Part shown: positions 7,040 to 15,463 of the stretch, piece after piece
Numbering within the stretch: the stretch's first letter is position 1
How the letters are laid out: each line of letters opens with the position of its first letter
Assembly: GCA_003585735.1 (NCBI GenBank)
Contig: NQOH01000001.1
Span: 192,675 to 220,250 of the forward strand
DNA length: 27,576 nucleotides
DNA from: Gardnerella kenyensis
GTDB taxonomy: Bacteria > Actinomycetota > Actinomycetes > Actinomycetales > Bifidobacteriaceae
Reading direction: 5' to 3'
Notes under the pieces: model-generated
Told to the model about the DNA's origin: nothing
Seen by the model: the letters and a program-made list of their open reading frames with translations, nothing else
Database searches by the model: none
Made by a program: the position numbers and the translations under genes

Positions 7040-8479
7040 TTAATCGCAAGCACCAACGGTGTGTACGTAGATGGAATCCGTACGACCAGCTTGACGCTCA
7101 CCCTGAGCAGTGCTCAAAATAACAATCTTGTCGCCGTCAGAAACCTTACCAGCTTCGCGAAGAACCTTGTCGGTGAAGATCATCAAATCATGACGGTTCA
7201 TGTCATGGTAATCCTCATCAATCAAGAAGCCTTCAGTACCCCAGCTCAAAGCCAACCAACGATAAGTGTGCTCATTGTTAGTCAAGCCAAAGATTGGAGC
7301 GGTTGGGCGTTCGCGAGAAATGCGATGAACCGTACGACCAGTCTGAGTGTAAGCAACAATAGCCTTAGCGTTAAGCTTATCTGCCAAGTCAACAGCTGCA
7401 GAAGAAACAGCGCCGGTGCTAGACATATCAAGCTCAACAGCAGGAATACGATCATAGCCGTGCTCAGTTGCGTACTGAGAAATGCGGGACATGGTCTTTA
7501 CGGTAACATCTGGATACTTACCAACAGCGGTTTCGTTAGAAGTCATTGTTGCGTCAGCACCGTCGAGAATAGCGTTAGCGCAGTCAGAAGCTTCTGCACG
7601 GGTTGGAACTGGAGAGTTAACCATTGTGCCAAGAACTTCAGTAGCAACGATAACTGGCTTTGCGTAGCGGCGAGAAAGCTCGATGCAACGCTTGGTAACA
7701 AGTGGAACCTCTTCGAGAGGCATTTCCACAGCCATATCACCACGAGCAACCATAATGCCATCGAAGGTCTTAACAATCTCTTCCAAGTTTTCAACAGCCT
7801 GTGGCTTTTCAATCTTGGCGACGATTGGAATACGACGACCTTCTTCGTCCATGATTTCGTGAGCGCGATCAATATCGGTAGCGAAACGCACGAAGGACAT
7901 AGCAATAATGTCAGCGCCGGTGCGAATAGCCCAACGAAGATCAGACTCATCCTTTTCGGTCAAAGCTGGAAGGGAAACAGCAACGCCTGGAAGATTAATG
8001 CCCTTGTGGCTGGAAACTGGGCCAGCAACAATAACCTTAGTGTGAACGTCGTTGCCTTCAACCTTGGTTACCTCAAGGCGAACCTTACCATCATCAATAA
8101 GGATTGGATCGCCTGCATGGCAATCTCCTGGCAAGCCCTTGAAGGTTGTAGAAGTGCGGTGCTCGTCACCTTCAATATCATCAGTAGTGATGACAAACTC
8201 CTGGCCTTCTTCCAAATAAACTTTATCTTCACCATCAGCGTTCTTCTTGAACCAACCGCAGCGAATCTTTGGACCCTGCAAATCAACAAGAGCAGCAACA
8301 TTGCGGCCAGTGGACTTGGAAGCTGCACGAACGTTGTTGTAAACACGCAAATGATCTTCAGGAGTGCCGTGAGAACGGTTCAAACGAGCAACATCCATAC
8401 CAGCTTCAACAAGCTTGGTAATACCTTCCAACGATTCTGTAGCTGGACCAATGGTATCAACAATTTTGGCTTTACGCAT
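7040..8479 (-). CDS. pyk: Pyruvate kinase
   Basis: A cytoplasmic 479-residue enzyme of normal family length. It makes pyruvate and ATP from phosphoenolpyruvate and ADP at the end of glycolysis, which in bifidobacteria is also the lower half of the fructose-6-phosphate shunt. The barrel starts at residue 1 with KIVDTIGPA. ARLNRSHG (R32, N34, S36, H37) supplies K+ and phosphoryl-transfer ligands. VAKIEKPQA carries the catalytic lysine, VARGDMAVEMP the metal/substrate loop, and PTRAEASDCANA the conserved helix. SNETAVGKYP replaces the usual SGETA. The start is ATG 8479, after AGGAAATAGGTAGG. The gene stands alone, with a tRNA downstream and uvrB upstream. It uses more GC-ending codons than its neighbours, as expected for high expression. 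Confidence 0.97.
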   Translation of the reverse strand: MRKAKIVDTIGPATESLEGITKLVEAGMDVARLNRSHGTPEDHLRVYNNVRAASKSTGRNVAALVDLQGPKIRCGWFKKNADGEDKVYLEEGQEFVITTDDIEGDEHRTSTTFKGLPGDCHAGDPILIDDGKVRLEVTKVEGNDVHTKVIVAGPVSSHKGINLPGVAVSLPALTEKDESDLRWAIRTGADIIAMSFVRFATDIDRAHEIMDEEGRRIPIVAKIEKPQAVENLEEIVKTFDGIMVARGDMAVEMPLEEVPLVTKRCIELSRRYAKPVIVATEVLGTMVNSPVPTRAEASDCANAILDGADATMTSNETAVGKYPDVTVKTMSRISQYATEHGYDRIPAVELDMSSTGAVSSAAVDLADKLNAKAIVAYTQTGRTVHRISRERPTAPIFGLTNNEHTYRWLALSWGTEGFLIDEDYHDMNRHDLMIFTDKVLREAGKVSDGDKIVILSTAQGERQAGRTDSIYVHTVGACD

Positions 8480-8671
8480 AATGCCTACCTATTTCCTTTG
8501 TTTATTTTTAAATGGGAAAATACCCACTTTCCGAGTAATAGTGTACCAGCAAATTGTGACCTATAGGCAAAACTCGCGCTTATTTATTCACTACGATTAA
8601 CCACGACTAGCTGCGATTGCCTATTAACGCACGATTATCTTGCAATTAACTTGCGATTATTTATTATCAAC

Positions 8672-8707
8672 GCTCACTTATTAGCTCACTTATTAGCTCA
8701 CTTATTA
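8672..8707. repeat. 12-bp tandem repeat overlapping the uvrB stop codon
   Basis: Three exact copies of GCTCACTTATTA. On the minus strand each unit contains TGA, and the uvrB stop (8698-8700) lies in the copy nearest the gene. The last codons of uvrB (Asn-Lys-stop) are therefore encoded by repeat DNA. The flanking 8570-8665 stretch holds scattered CGATTA-like motifs. Confidence 0.85.
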
Positions 8708-10812
8708 GCCGCATCCATTTGCCGCAACTCTTTCTTTAAATCGCGTATTTCGTCGCGCAATCGCGCAGCAAGCTCAAATTGCAACTGCTCTGCAGCAACA
8801 TGCATTTGCTCGCTCAAATTTTTAATCAGCGACATAATCTCGTCTTGCGGCAACGCAGAAACATTCGCCATACGCTTTTCTTTGCTTTGCTGCCCAAGAT
8901 TCGGCTCTTTTGGCACGCCATAATGCGAGTTCCCAGCCTTATTAGCATTCCTGTAACCGCCTGCTAGCAAAGTTTGAGTATCAACATCCTCTTTAGCAAG
9001 CATGTCGTTCACGTCACTAATCTTCTTTCGCAAAGGCTTAGGATCAATTCCATGCTCTTTGTTATACGTGATTTGCTTTTCGCGGCGACGCTCCGTCTCG
9101 CTAATCGCCTTGCTCATAGCATCCGTAACGCTATCCGCATACATAAGCACAGTTCCAGAAACGTTACGAGCAGCGCGACCAATAGTCTGAATAAGCGAAC
9201 GGTAAGACCTTAAGAATCCTTCCTTATCTGCATCCAAAATCGCAACCAGCGAAACTTCCGGCAAATCCAAGCCCTCACGAAGCAAATTAATACCAACAAT
9301 CACGTCAATTTTGCCTTCGCGAAGCTCACGCAAAAGCTCCACTCTGCGCAAAGTATCAACATCCGAATGCAAGTACTCAACTTTAATACCAAGCTCCAAA
9401 AAGTACTCGGTTAAATCTTCAGCCATTTTCTTCGTAAGCGTAGTAACAAGCACACGCTCATCCTTTGCTACTCGCGCTTTTATCTCCGCCAGCAAATCGT
9501 CAACCTGACCTTCCACAGGTCGAACCTCAATCTTAGGGTCAAGCAAGCCGGTCGGGCGAATAATCTGCTCGACTACACCATCTGAAAGCCCCAACTCGTA
9601 ATCTCCAGGTGTTGCCGAAAGATACACGGTTTGACCAACGCGCTCCAAAAATTCCTTCCACTTTAACGGGCGATTATCCATTGCAGAAGGAAGCCTAAAA
9701 CCATGCTCCACAAGCGTTCTTTTGCGCGAAGCGTCACCCTCATACATAGCTCCGATTTGCGGCACAGTTACATGCGACTCGTCTAAAACAAGCAAAAAAT
9801 CATCCGGGAAAAAGTCAAGCAAAGTATGCGGAGGTGTTCCAGCTGCGCGACCATCAAAATGCCTCGAATAATTTTCCACTCCAGGGCATACCCCAACCTG
9901 GCGCAACATTTCCAAATCGTACGTGGTTCGCATTTCCAAACGTTGAGCTTCCAACAATTTATTTTGCTTCTTAAACGCAGCAACACGCTCGTCACGCTCT
10001 TTTTCAATCTCCTCCAACGCGCGCTCCATGCGCTCCGGACCTGCAATATAGTGAGACGCTGGGAAAATGTGAACGCTACTCTCCTTGCGAATCACTTCCC
10101 CCGTAAGCGGATGCAACATTGTAATTCTGTCGATTTCGTCACCAAAGAACTCAATTCGCACAGCCAATTCTTCATAAACCGGAATAATCTCAACCGTATC
10201 TCCGCGCACTCTAAAAGTTCCACGCGTAAACGCAATGTCATTGCGCTTGTATTGCATACTCACAAATTGACGCAATAAATCATCTCGCTCAAGCTGCTGG
10301 CCAACACTCAGCATAAGCATTCGCTCAGCATACTCTTCCGGGGTACCGAGTCCATAAATGCAAGAAACTGTAGCCACAACAACGCAATCCCTACGCGTAA
10401 GCAAATTCGCTGTAGCAGCATGACGAAGACGCTCAACATCATCGTTAATGTTAGAATCTTTTTCAATATACGTGTCTGTTTGAGGAATATACGCTTCCGG
10501 CTGATAGTAGTCGTAGTAAGACACAAAATAGCTCACAGCATTATCTGGCATAAGCTCGCGAAACTCTGCGCAAAGCTGAGCTGCCAAAGTTTTATTCGGC
10601 TCAATAATAAGCGTCGGCCGCTGCAAACGCTCAATAAGCCAAGCGGTTGTAGCAGTTTTACCAGTTCCCGTAGCACCCATTAAAACAACATCGTTTTCGC
10701 CGTTTTCAATGCGATTTGCCAGCTCTTCTATTGCTTGCGGCTGGTCTCCAGAAGGCTTGTATGGTGCTTTTACTACAAAAGGCTTGTTTGTGCGCTGAAT
10801 TTTATTCGACAT
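8698..10812 (-). CDS. uvrB: Excinuclease ABC subunit B
   Basis: UvrB, 704 residues, receives damaged DNA from UvrA and loads UvrC in nucleotide excision repair. Visible features: Walker A GATGTGKT (46-53), the damage-probing beta-hairpin (about 97-120, YYDYYQPEAY and TDTYIEKD), DESH helicase motif II (344-347), the helicase motif VI region QTIGRAARN, and a C-terminal UVR domain (about 660-700, LQFELAARLRDEIRDLKKEL) that contacts UvrC. ATG 10812 follows GGGGAAG at a workable distance. It starts 20 bp after coaE ends, so the two are probably co-transcribed. Length is normal and no motif is missing. Confidence 0.97.
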   Translation of the reverse strand: MSNKIQRTNKPFVVKAPYKPSGDQPQAIEELANRIENGENDVVLMGATGTGKTATTAWLIERLQRPTLIIEPNKTLAAQLCAEFRELMPDNAVSYFVSYYDYYQPEAYIPQTDTYIEKDSNINDDVERLRHAATANLLTRRDCVVVATVSCIYGLGTPEEYAERMLMLSVGQQLERDDLLRQFVSMQYKRNDIAFTRGTFRVRGDTVEIIPVYEELAVRIEFFGDEIDRITMLHPLTGEVIRKESSVHIFPASHYIAGPERMERALEEIEKERDERVAAFKKQNKLLEAQRLEMRTTYDLEMLRQVGVCPGVENYSRHFDGRAAGTPPHTLLDFFPDDFLLVLDESHVTVPQIGAMYEGDASRKRTLVEHGFRLPSAMDNRPLKWKEFLERVGQTVYLSATPGDYELGLSDGVVEQIIRPTGLLDPKIEVRPVEGQVDDLLAEIKARVAKDERVLVTTLTKKMAEDLTEYFLELGIKVEYLHSDVDTLRRVELLRELREGKIDVIVGINLLREGLDLPEVSLVAILDADKEGFLRSYRSLIQTIGRAARNVSGTVLMYADSVTDAMSKAISETERRREKQITYNKEHGIDPKPLRKKISDVNDMLAKEDVDTQTLLAGGYRNANKAGNSHYGVPKEPNLGQQSKEKRMANVSALPQDEIMSLIKNLSEQMHVAAEQLQFELAARLRDEIRDLKKELRQMDAANK

Positions 10813-10832
10813 GTATTTACTTCCCCAGTTTT

Positions 10833-11525
10833 TTACTTCCCTAAGTTTGCTATTTCAGCGCTTTTATTACTTACTTCACACAACCATGATTTCAACGTAT
10901 CGTCAACACTGTTAAGCATAGATTCCATCGGTTTCGTTGAATCAACTACAAAATCTGCTATACTTTTTCGAACTTCACAAGGAAGTTGACTCTTTATGCG
11001 CGCTAAAGCCTGGCTCTCAGTCATATTTCTCTCGCTTATCATTCGCTTAACGCGAATTTCTTGAGGCGCTTCAACTGTAATAATATGGTCAAAACTAAAT
11101 GGAATGCTGTCAATTACTTGCGCAAGAAGTGGAATATCGTGCACAATAATCGAACTCATACTGCCTAATACATTGCTATTTTCTTCAGAAATTTTATTAA
11201 CATATTCGCTTTCTAAAGTCTTTGCGCAATCATAAATAGCAGGATGAATTATAGACTCAATCTTACTTAATGCTTGCTTATGCTCATCATCGTCGCCAAA
11301 AATAAGATCCGCAATAAACGCGCGATTTAAAGAACCATCATTCTTAACAGCATTCTCCCCAAAAATGCTTACAATTTGCTGCAATACTGCGCTTCCTGGC
11401 TCCACCACTTTACGCGCTAAAACATCGTAATCAATAACAAACGCGCCAAGATTTCGCAAATGATTTACTACAGTAGATTTTCCAGCCGCAATTCCGCCCG
11501 TTACTGCAATCCGCATTATTGTCAT
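10833..11525 (-). CDS. coaE: Dephospho-CoA kinase
   Basis: A cytoplasmic 230-residue P-loop kinase catalysing the last step of coenzyme A synthesis, ATP-dependent phosphorylation of the 3'-hydroxyl of dephospho-CoA. Walker A is GGIAAGKST (residues 10-18), followed by the family patterns LGAFVIDYDVLAR and HDIPLL. Many actinobacterial CoaE proteins carry a C-terminal GrpB-like extension; this one does not. ATG 11525 is used here, with ATG 11516 as an alternative three codons in. No Shine-Dalgarno is visible, but a TATAAT box ends 6 nt before ATG 11525, which suggests a leaderless transcript. uvrB follows 20 bp downstream. Confidence 0.94.
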   Translation of the reverse strand: MTIMRIAVTGGIAAGKSTVVNHLRNLGAFVIDYDVLARKVVEPGSAVLQQIVSIFGENAVKNDGSLNRAFIADLIFGDDDEHKQALSKIESIIHPAIYDCAKTLESEYVNKISEENSNVLGSMSSIIVHDIPLLAQVIDSIPFSFDHIITVEAPQEIRVKRMISERNMTESQALARIKSQLPCEVRKSIADFVVDSTKPMESMLNSVDDTLKSWLCEVSNKSAEIANLGK

Positions 11526-11531
11526 ATATAA

Positions 11532-11537
11532 ATTATA
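11532..11537 (-). promoter_or_regulatory. -10 box placing the coaE start at the transcript 5' end
   Basis: The minus strand reads TATAAT, then TTATAT, then ATG. The expected +1 falls on the A of the coaE ATG. The -35 is not recognisable, and the region where it would lie is part of the 11537-11574 hairpin. Confidence 0.45.
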
Positions 11538-11574
11538 AGTAATGCCCCAGTAAATAATTACCGGGGCATTACTT
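11537..11574 (-). terminator. Near-perfect hairpin between rpsA and coaE
   Basis: Two 16-nt arms (AAGTAATGCCCCAGTA and TACCGGGGCATTACTT) pair except at one position around a 6-nt loop, 25 nt after the rpsA stop. On the minus strand the downstream sequence is AT-rich without a clean T run (TATAATTTATAT). Probably the rpsA terminator. It abuts the coaE -10 box. Confidence 0.65.
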
Positions 11575-11599
11575 ATTTATAAGATTTTAGTAGAGAAAA

Positions 11600-13102
11600 C
11601 TACTTCTTTTCGCTCAAAAGCTGTTCGCGCAATGCTGCGAGCTGATCGGAATCAGCTAAAGCACCTTCGCTAGCTGCTTCAGAAGAATAGTTGGAAGCAA
11701 CTTCTTCCTTCTTTTCTTCCTTAGCTGGCTTCTTTTCAGCTTCTTCGCTCTGGCCGTCAGCGGCAGCAGATTCAGCTGCAGCTGCGAGTTCCTTAGCAGC
11801 GAATGCCTTGTGCTCTTCCCAAAGATCATGGGCTGCAGCATACTGAGCTTCCCACTCTTCACGCTGCTGCTCATAACCGGCCATCCATTCGTTAGTGTTT
11901 GGATCGAAGCCTTCTGGGTACTTGTAGTTGCCTTCAGCATCATATTCAGCTGGCATGCCGTAGAGAGCTGGATCGAAATCTTCAGAATTTGGATCAACAG
12001 CTTCAGTAGCTTGCTTCAAGGAGAGGGAGATGCGACGACGATCAAGATCAACGTCGATAACCTTCACGAATACTTCTTCGTTAGCCTTAACAACAGTTTC
12101 TGGGTTCTCTACGTGACGGTTTGCAAGCTCAGAAATGTGAACCAAGCCCTCAATGCCGTCTTCAACGGAGATGAACACACCGAACTGAACGATCTTGGTG
12201 ACCTTGCCCTTAACAACCTGTCCAGGAACATGGGTGCGAGCGAAGCGCTGCCATGGATCTTCCTGAGTTGCCTTAAGGGAAAGGGAAATACGTTCGCGAT
12301 CGAGATCAACGTCGAGAACTTCAACGGTAACCTTATCGCCAACCTTAACAACCTCAGATGGGTGATCGATGTGCTTCCAAGAAAGCTCGGAAACGTGAAT
12401 GAGGCCGTCAACACCGCCGAGATCAACGAATGCGCCGAAGTTCACGATAGAAGACACAACGCCTTCACGAATCTGACCCTTCTTAAGCTGCGAGAGGAAG
12501 GTCTCACGAACTTCAGACTGGGTTTCCTCAAGGAACTGACGACGAGAAAGCACAACATTATTGCGGTTCTTATCGAGCTCGAGAATCTTAGCCTTAATCT
12601 TCTGACCAATGTATGGGGAAAGATCGCGCACGCGACGCATCTCAACCAAGGAAGCTGGGAGGAAGCCACGAAGACCGATGTCAACAATCAAGCCGCCCTT
12701 AACAGCCTCAATAACGGTACCTTCAACAATGCCGTCTGCGTCCTTAATCTTCTCAATGTCACCCCAAGCACGCTCATACTGTGCACGCTTCTTGGAGAGA
12801 ATAAGACGTCCTTCCTTGTCTTCCTTAGTAACAACAAGGGCTTCGATGGTGTCGCCAACTTCGACAACGTCATCTGGATCAACGTCTTTCTTGATGGAAA
12901 GTTCACGGGAAGGAATTACACCTTCAGTCTTGTAGCCGATGTCCAACAATACTTCGTCGTGATCAATCTTTACGACGGTACCTTCAACTAAATCACCATC
13001 ATCAAAATTCTTGATGGTTGAATCGACTGCCTTGATGAAGTCTTCTTCGGTGCCAATATCATTAATCGCAACCTTGGCGACTTCGTTATTATTCTCTGCC
13101 AT
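11600..13102 (-). CDS. rpsA: 30S ribosomal protein S1, four S1 domains
   Basis: Five hundred residues with four consecutive S1 (OB-fold) RNA-binding domains at about 33-105, 120-190, 207-278 and 294-365, each with the GxVxxI...GAFVDLG...GLIHxSEL pattern. The first two are the more diverged ribosome-binding type. An acidic, Ala/Glu/Lys-rich tail follows, ending in LAALREQLLSEKK. S1 docks mRNA on the 30S subunit and unfolds leaders for initiation. Four domains is the usual actinobacterial form, against six in E. coli. ATG 13102 begins MAENNN; the upstream gap has A-rich and GG-containing sequence but no textbook Shine-Dalgarno. Codon use is strongly biased (GAC, AAG, GTT/GTC), as in highly expressed genes, and this produces long spurious open frames on the other strand. 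Confidence 0.97.
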   Translation of the reverse strand: MAENNNEVAKVAINDIGTEEDFIKAVDSTIKNFDDGDLVEGTVVKIDHDEVLLDIGYKTEGVIPSRELSIKKDVDPDDVVEVGDTIEALVVTKEDKEGRLILSKKRAQYERAWGDIEKIKDADGIVEGTVIEAVKGGLIVDIGLRGFLPASLVEMRRVRDLSPYIGQKIKAKILELDKNRNNVVLSRRQFLEETQSEVRETFLSQLKKGQIREGVVSSIVNFGAFVDLGGVDGLIHVSELSWKHIDHPSEVVKVGDKVTVEVLDVDLDRERISLSLKATQEDPWQRFARTHVPGQVVKGKVTKIVQFGVFISVEDGIEGLVHISELANRHVENPETVVKANEEVFVKVIDVDLDRRRISLSLKQATEAVDPNSEDFDPALYGMPAEYDAEGNYKYPEGFDPNTNEWMAGYEQQREEWEAQYAAAHDLWEEHKAFAAKELAAAAESAAADGQSEEAEKKPAKEEKKEEVASNYSSEAASEGALADSDQLAALREQLLSEKK

Positions 13103-13148
13103 TATTTATTAGTGGTTTCTTCTTGGGGTGGATATTACTCGATATTAA

Positions 13149-13154
13149 ATTATA
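13149..13154 (-). promoter_or_regulatory. Candidate -10 box of rpsA
   Basis: The minus strand reads TATAAT about 47 nt before the rpsA ATG. A perfect TTGACA lies at 13190-13195 but is 35 nt further upstream, so it does not pair with this box and may belong to another start. Confidence 0.35.
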
Positions 13155-13259
13155 TGTTTATGTTATGCGCATGCTACGTGCACACGCTTTGTCAATGTTA
13201 TATACAGGTATAGCCAAAATCGCCGTTTTACTTCGGGCGTGTCGGCAGCTAAAGATTGT

Positions 13260-14144
13260 TTATAGATTGTCAGCAGAATACTCAGCCATATCAACAACGT
13301 TAGCTAGCAGCATTGCTCTAGTCATAGGACCTACTCCACCAGGATTTGGAGAATACGCTCCAGCAATCTCACGGCAAGATGGATCCACATCACCTTTTAC
13401 GCGATATCTTCCGGCTTCTTCATCAAATACGCGAGATACGCCAACATCAACAAGAACAGCACCAGGTTTAATATCCTCTGGCTTAACAAAGCCAGCGCAT
13501 CCCATTGCAGCAATTATTACATCGGAGCGACGCATGATTTCTTGCACATTTTTAGTTTGAGTATGACACAGCGTAACAGTAGCGTCCACTCCCCTTCTTG
13601 TTAAAAGAAGTCCAATAGTACGACCAACTGTTATTCCACGTCCCAAAACGCAAACTTCTTTGCCAGAAAGATCAATATTATATTCGTCAAGCAAAGCTAA
13701 GATTCCCCTAGGAGTGCAAGGCAACGGAGTTGTAATATCACCAGAAATATGCGTAACAAGCTCACCTAAATTATAAGGATGCATGCCATCGCAATCTTTT
13801 TTAGGATCAATTGACGCAATAACTTTTTTAGAATCAATACCTTTTGGCAAAGGTAATTGCACAATAAAACCTGTACAAAGCGGATTATTATTCAAATTCT
13901 CAACAGCTGCAAGAATCTCACTCTCGCTAGCATCTTCTGGCAAATCACAACGTATAGATTGAATCCCAACTTCTTCACAATCTTTGTGTTTTCCAGCAAC
14001 ATATTTTAATGATCCTGGATCATTGCCAACTAGTAGCGTGCCCAAACCGGTTTCGATTCCACGTTTTCGCAATGCTTCAACGCGCACTGCTAAGTTTTCT
14101 TTAATTTTTCCGGCCAATGCCTTTCCATCAAGCACAATAACCAT
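13260..14144 (-). CDS. folD: Bifunctional methylenetetrahydrofolate dehydrogenase / cyclohydrolase
   Basis: FolD, 294 residues, interconverts 5,10-methylene- and 10-formyl-tetrahydrofolate with NADP, supplying one-carbon units. The active-site residues are present: Y48 and K52 in YVAGK, Q96 in FIVQLPLP and D119 in DCDGMHP, matching E. coli Y50/K54/Q98/D121 with a constant offset. The Rossmann loop is GRGITVGRTIG and the C-terminal signature is PNPGGVGPMTRAML. ATG 14144 follows GGGAGGAAT. The usual DVDGFHP is DCDGMHP here. Divergent from the lipoprotein gene across 123 bp. No clear terminator was found between folD and rpsA. Confidence 0.96.
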   Translation of the reverse strand: MVIVLDGKALAGKIKENLAVRVEALRKRGIETGLGTLLVGNDPGSLKYVAGKHKDCEEVGIQSIRCDLPEDASESEILAAVENLNNNPLCTGFIVQLPLPKGIDSKKVIASIDPKKDCDGMHPYNLGELVTHISGDITTPLPCTPRGILALLDEYNIDLSGKEVCVLGRGITVGRTIGLLLTRRGVDATVTLCHTQTKNVQEIMRRSDVIIAAMGCAGFVKPEDIKPGAVLVDVGVSRVFDEEAGRYRVKGDVDPSCREIAGAYSPNPGGVGPMTRAMLLANVVDMAEYSADNL

Positions 14145-14229
14145 GAATTATTCCTCCCAACTCGCACAATTCGTAAGGATAGGCTATCGTGAGGTATAGA
14201 AGTGTATGAGTCGACTAGCAACTGCATTA

Positions 14230-14243
14230 GTGCGCCGACGCAC
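14230..14243 (+). promoter_or_regulatory. Small leader hairpin before the lipoprotein ribosome site
   Basis: GTGCG-CCGA-CGCAC forms a perfect 5-bp stem 9 nt upstream of the AGGAGGG ribosome site. It could affect initiation; nothing shows that it does. Confidence 0.3.
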
Positions 14244-14267
14244 CATTAACTCAGGAGGGCAACAGTG

Positions 14268-15320
14268 ATGCATACCATTATTAATTGCGCAAAAAGATTT
14301 GGCAAAACTATCGCAACATGCGTTGTTGCGTCTGCAATACTACTTGGATTTGCTGCGTGCGGTCAAAATGTAGAAAAGCCTAAAGAAAAACCTAAGCCTG
14401 CTGCTCGTATTGCTGTTGTATCTACTGTTGACACTTGGGGTAGCTTGGCTAAAGAAATTGGCGGAAAAGACGTTAAAGTAAATTCCATTATGGCTGGAGC
14501 AAACACTGATATTTCTACTTTCAAGCCACGTGCGAAAGATTTGACAAGTATTCAAGATGCACAAGTTGTTATAACTAACGGAGCTGGGTACGACGATTGG
14601 GCTACTAAAGTTCATCCAAAGAAAGCCGAAATTATTAGCGCTGCCGCAACAGTTGGTGCATTAAATGGCGATAATCCATATCTTTGGTTCTCGCATGATG
14701 CGAGAGACGCAATGGCTTCTTCTATTGCAGATACTTTCTCAAAAGTAATGCCATCTAAAAAGCACAATTTTGCTCAAAGATTAAGCGAATGGCAAGAGCG
14801 CGAAAAGAAGTTGACTTCCGCAATAAGTGATTTTGCAAAAGAGCATAGCGACGCTAAATATGCTTCGACTTCGCCTATTCTTTTCTGGCTTATGGCAGAT
14901 ATGAATGCAAAAGACAACACTCCTAAAGAGTATGCCGATGCAATGAGCAATAACAATGATCCACAGCGTTCAAGCATTGAAGAATTCCAAAAGCTTATTG
15001 AAGACAGAAAAATTGATGTGTTGATTAGCGATAGTCAGCAAGGAAATGATGTACTTAATTTGCTTAACGGTACTGCAGGAAGAAGCTACACTTCTACGGT
15101 GCGAGTAAGCGAACTTATGCCAAAGTACGCAAATCAGCTTGACCAGTGGATTATGAAAATTTGCGATGATTTAAACAATGCTTTACAAGCAACGAAAGAT
15201 ATGAGAAAAGATATCGACAGTCAAGAATCGCAAAAGAAACCTATTACAGAAAAGCCGAATGTAGCTAAGAATACTGATCCTAAGAATTCTAACAAGGGTC
15301 AACAGGATCCAGGAAAGTAA
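14268..15320 (+). CDS. Lipoprotein of the metal ABC transporter substrate-binding (ZnuA/TroA) family, divergent ligand sites
   Basis: A 350-residue lipoprotein. ATG 14268 lies 8 nt after AGGAGGG and is preferred over the adjacent GTG 14265. The signal is MHTIINCAKR plus a hydrophobic core ending FAAC, so Cys31 would be lipidated and the protein held on the outer face of the membrane. A Lys/Pro linker follows, then a TroA-type fold with recognisable blocks: AGANTDISTFKPRAKDL (usual DPHxYEPxPxD) and ITNGAGYDDW. The first metal His is Ser83 and the second (usual NPHxW) is Tyr138. The last 40 residues are Lys/Asn/Pro-rich low complexity. No permease or ATPase gene is adjacent. Substrate unknown; zinc or manganese is the family default. 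Confidence 0.75.
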   Translation: MHTIINCAKRFGKTIATCVVASAILLGFAACGQNVEKPKEKPKPAARIAVVSTVDTWGSLAKEIGGKDVKVNSIMAGANTDISTFKPRAKDLTSIQDAQVVITNGAGYDDWATKVHPKKAEIISAAATVGALNGDNPYLWFSHDARDAMASSIADTFSKVMPSKKHNFAQRLSEWQEREKKLTSAISDFAKEHSDAKYASTSPILFWLMADMNAKDNTPKEYADAMSNNNDPQRSSIEEFQKLIEDRKIDVLISDSQQGNDVLNLLNGTAGRSYTSTVRVSELMPKYANQLDQWIMKICDDLNNALQATKDMRKDIDSQESQKKPITEKPNVAKNTDPKNSNKGQQDPGK

Positions 15321-15339
15321 AATTTAAGTATTGCAATAC

Positions 15340-15375
15340 AAAAAATCCTTGCATCTAATGGTGCAAGGATTTTTT
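15340..15375. terminator. Bidirectional terminator between the lipoprotein gene and carD
   Basis: A perfect 14-bp stem (AAAAAATCCTTGCA with its complement) and an 8-nt loop, with an A run on one side and a T run on the other, so it works as an intrinsic terminator in both directions. The convergent genes on either side share it. Bases 15376-15463 before the carD stop are extremely AT-rich and otherwise featureless. Confidence 0.9.
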
Positions 15376-15463
15376 ATTTTAAACATTTTTACTTCGAATA
15401 TTTTTTATTAAAAAATAGAACAAAGCAAAATAAATTTATTTTTATTTTAAAGAACTAACTTAA

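Noticed and set aside
7061..8566. 501-codon open frame on the plus strand opposite pyruvate kinase
   Set aside because: It mirrors pyk codons, has no recognisable domain and lacks a ribosome site. Codon bias of a highly expressed gene clears stops on the other strand.
11810..12991. 393-codon open frame on the plus strand opposite rpsA
   Set aside because: Same cause: strong codon bias of rpsA. The translation has no family features.
13190..13195. Perfect TTGACA upstream of rpsA
   Set aside because: No -10 box at 16-18 nt; the only TATAAT is 35 nt away, so I do not call a full promoter.
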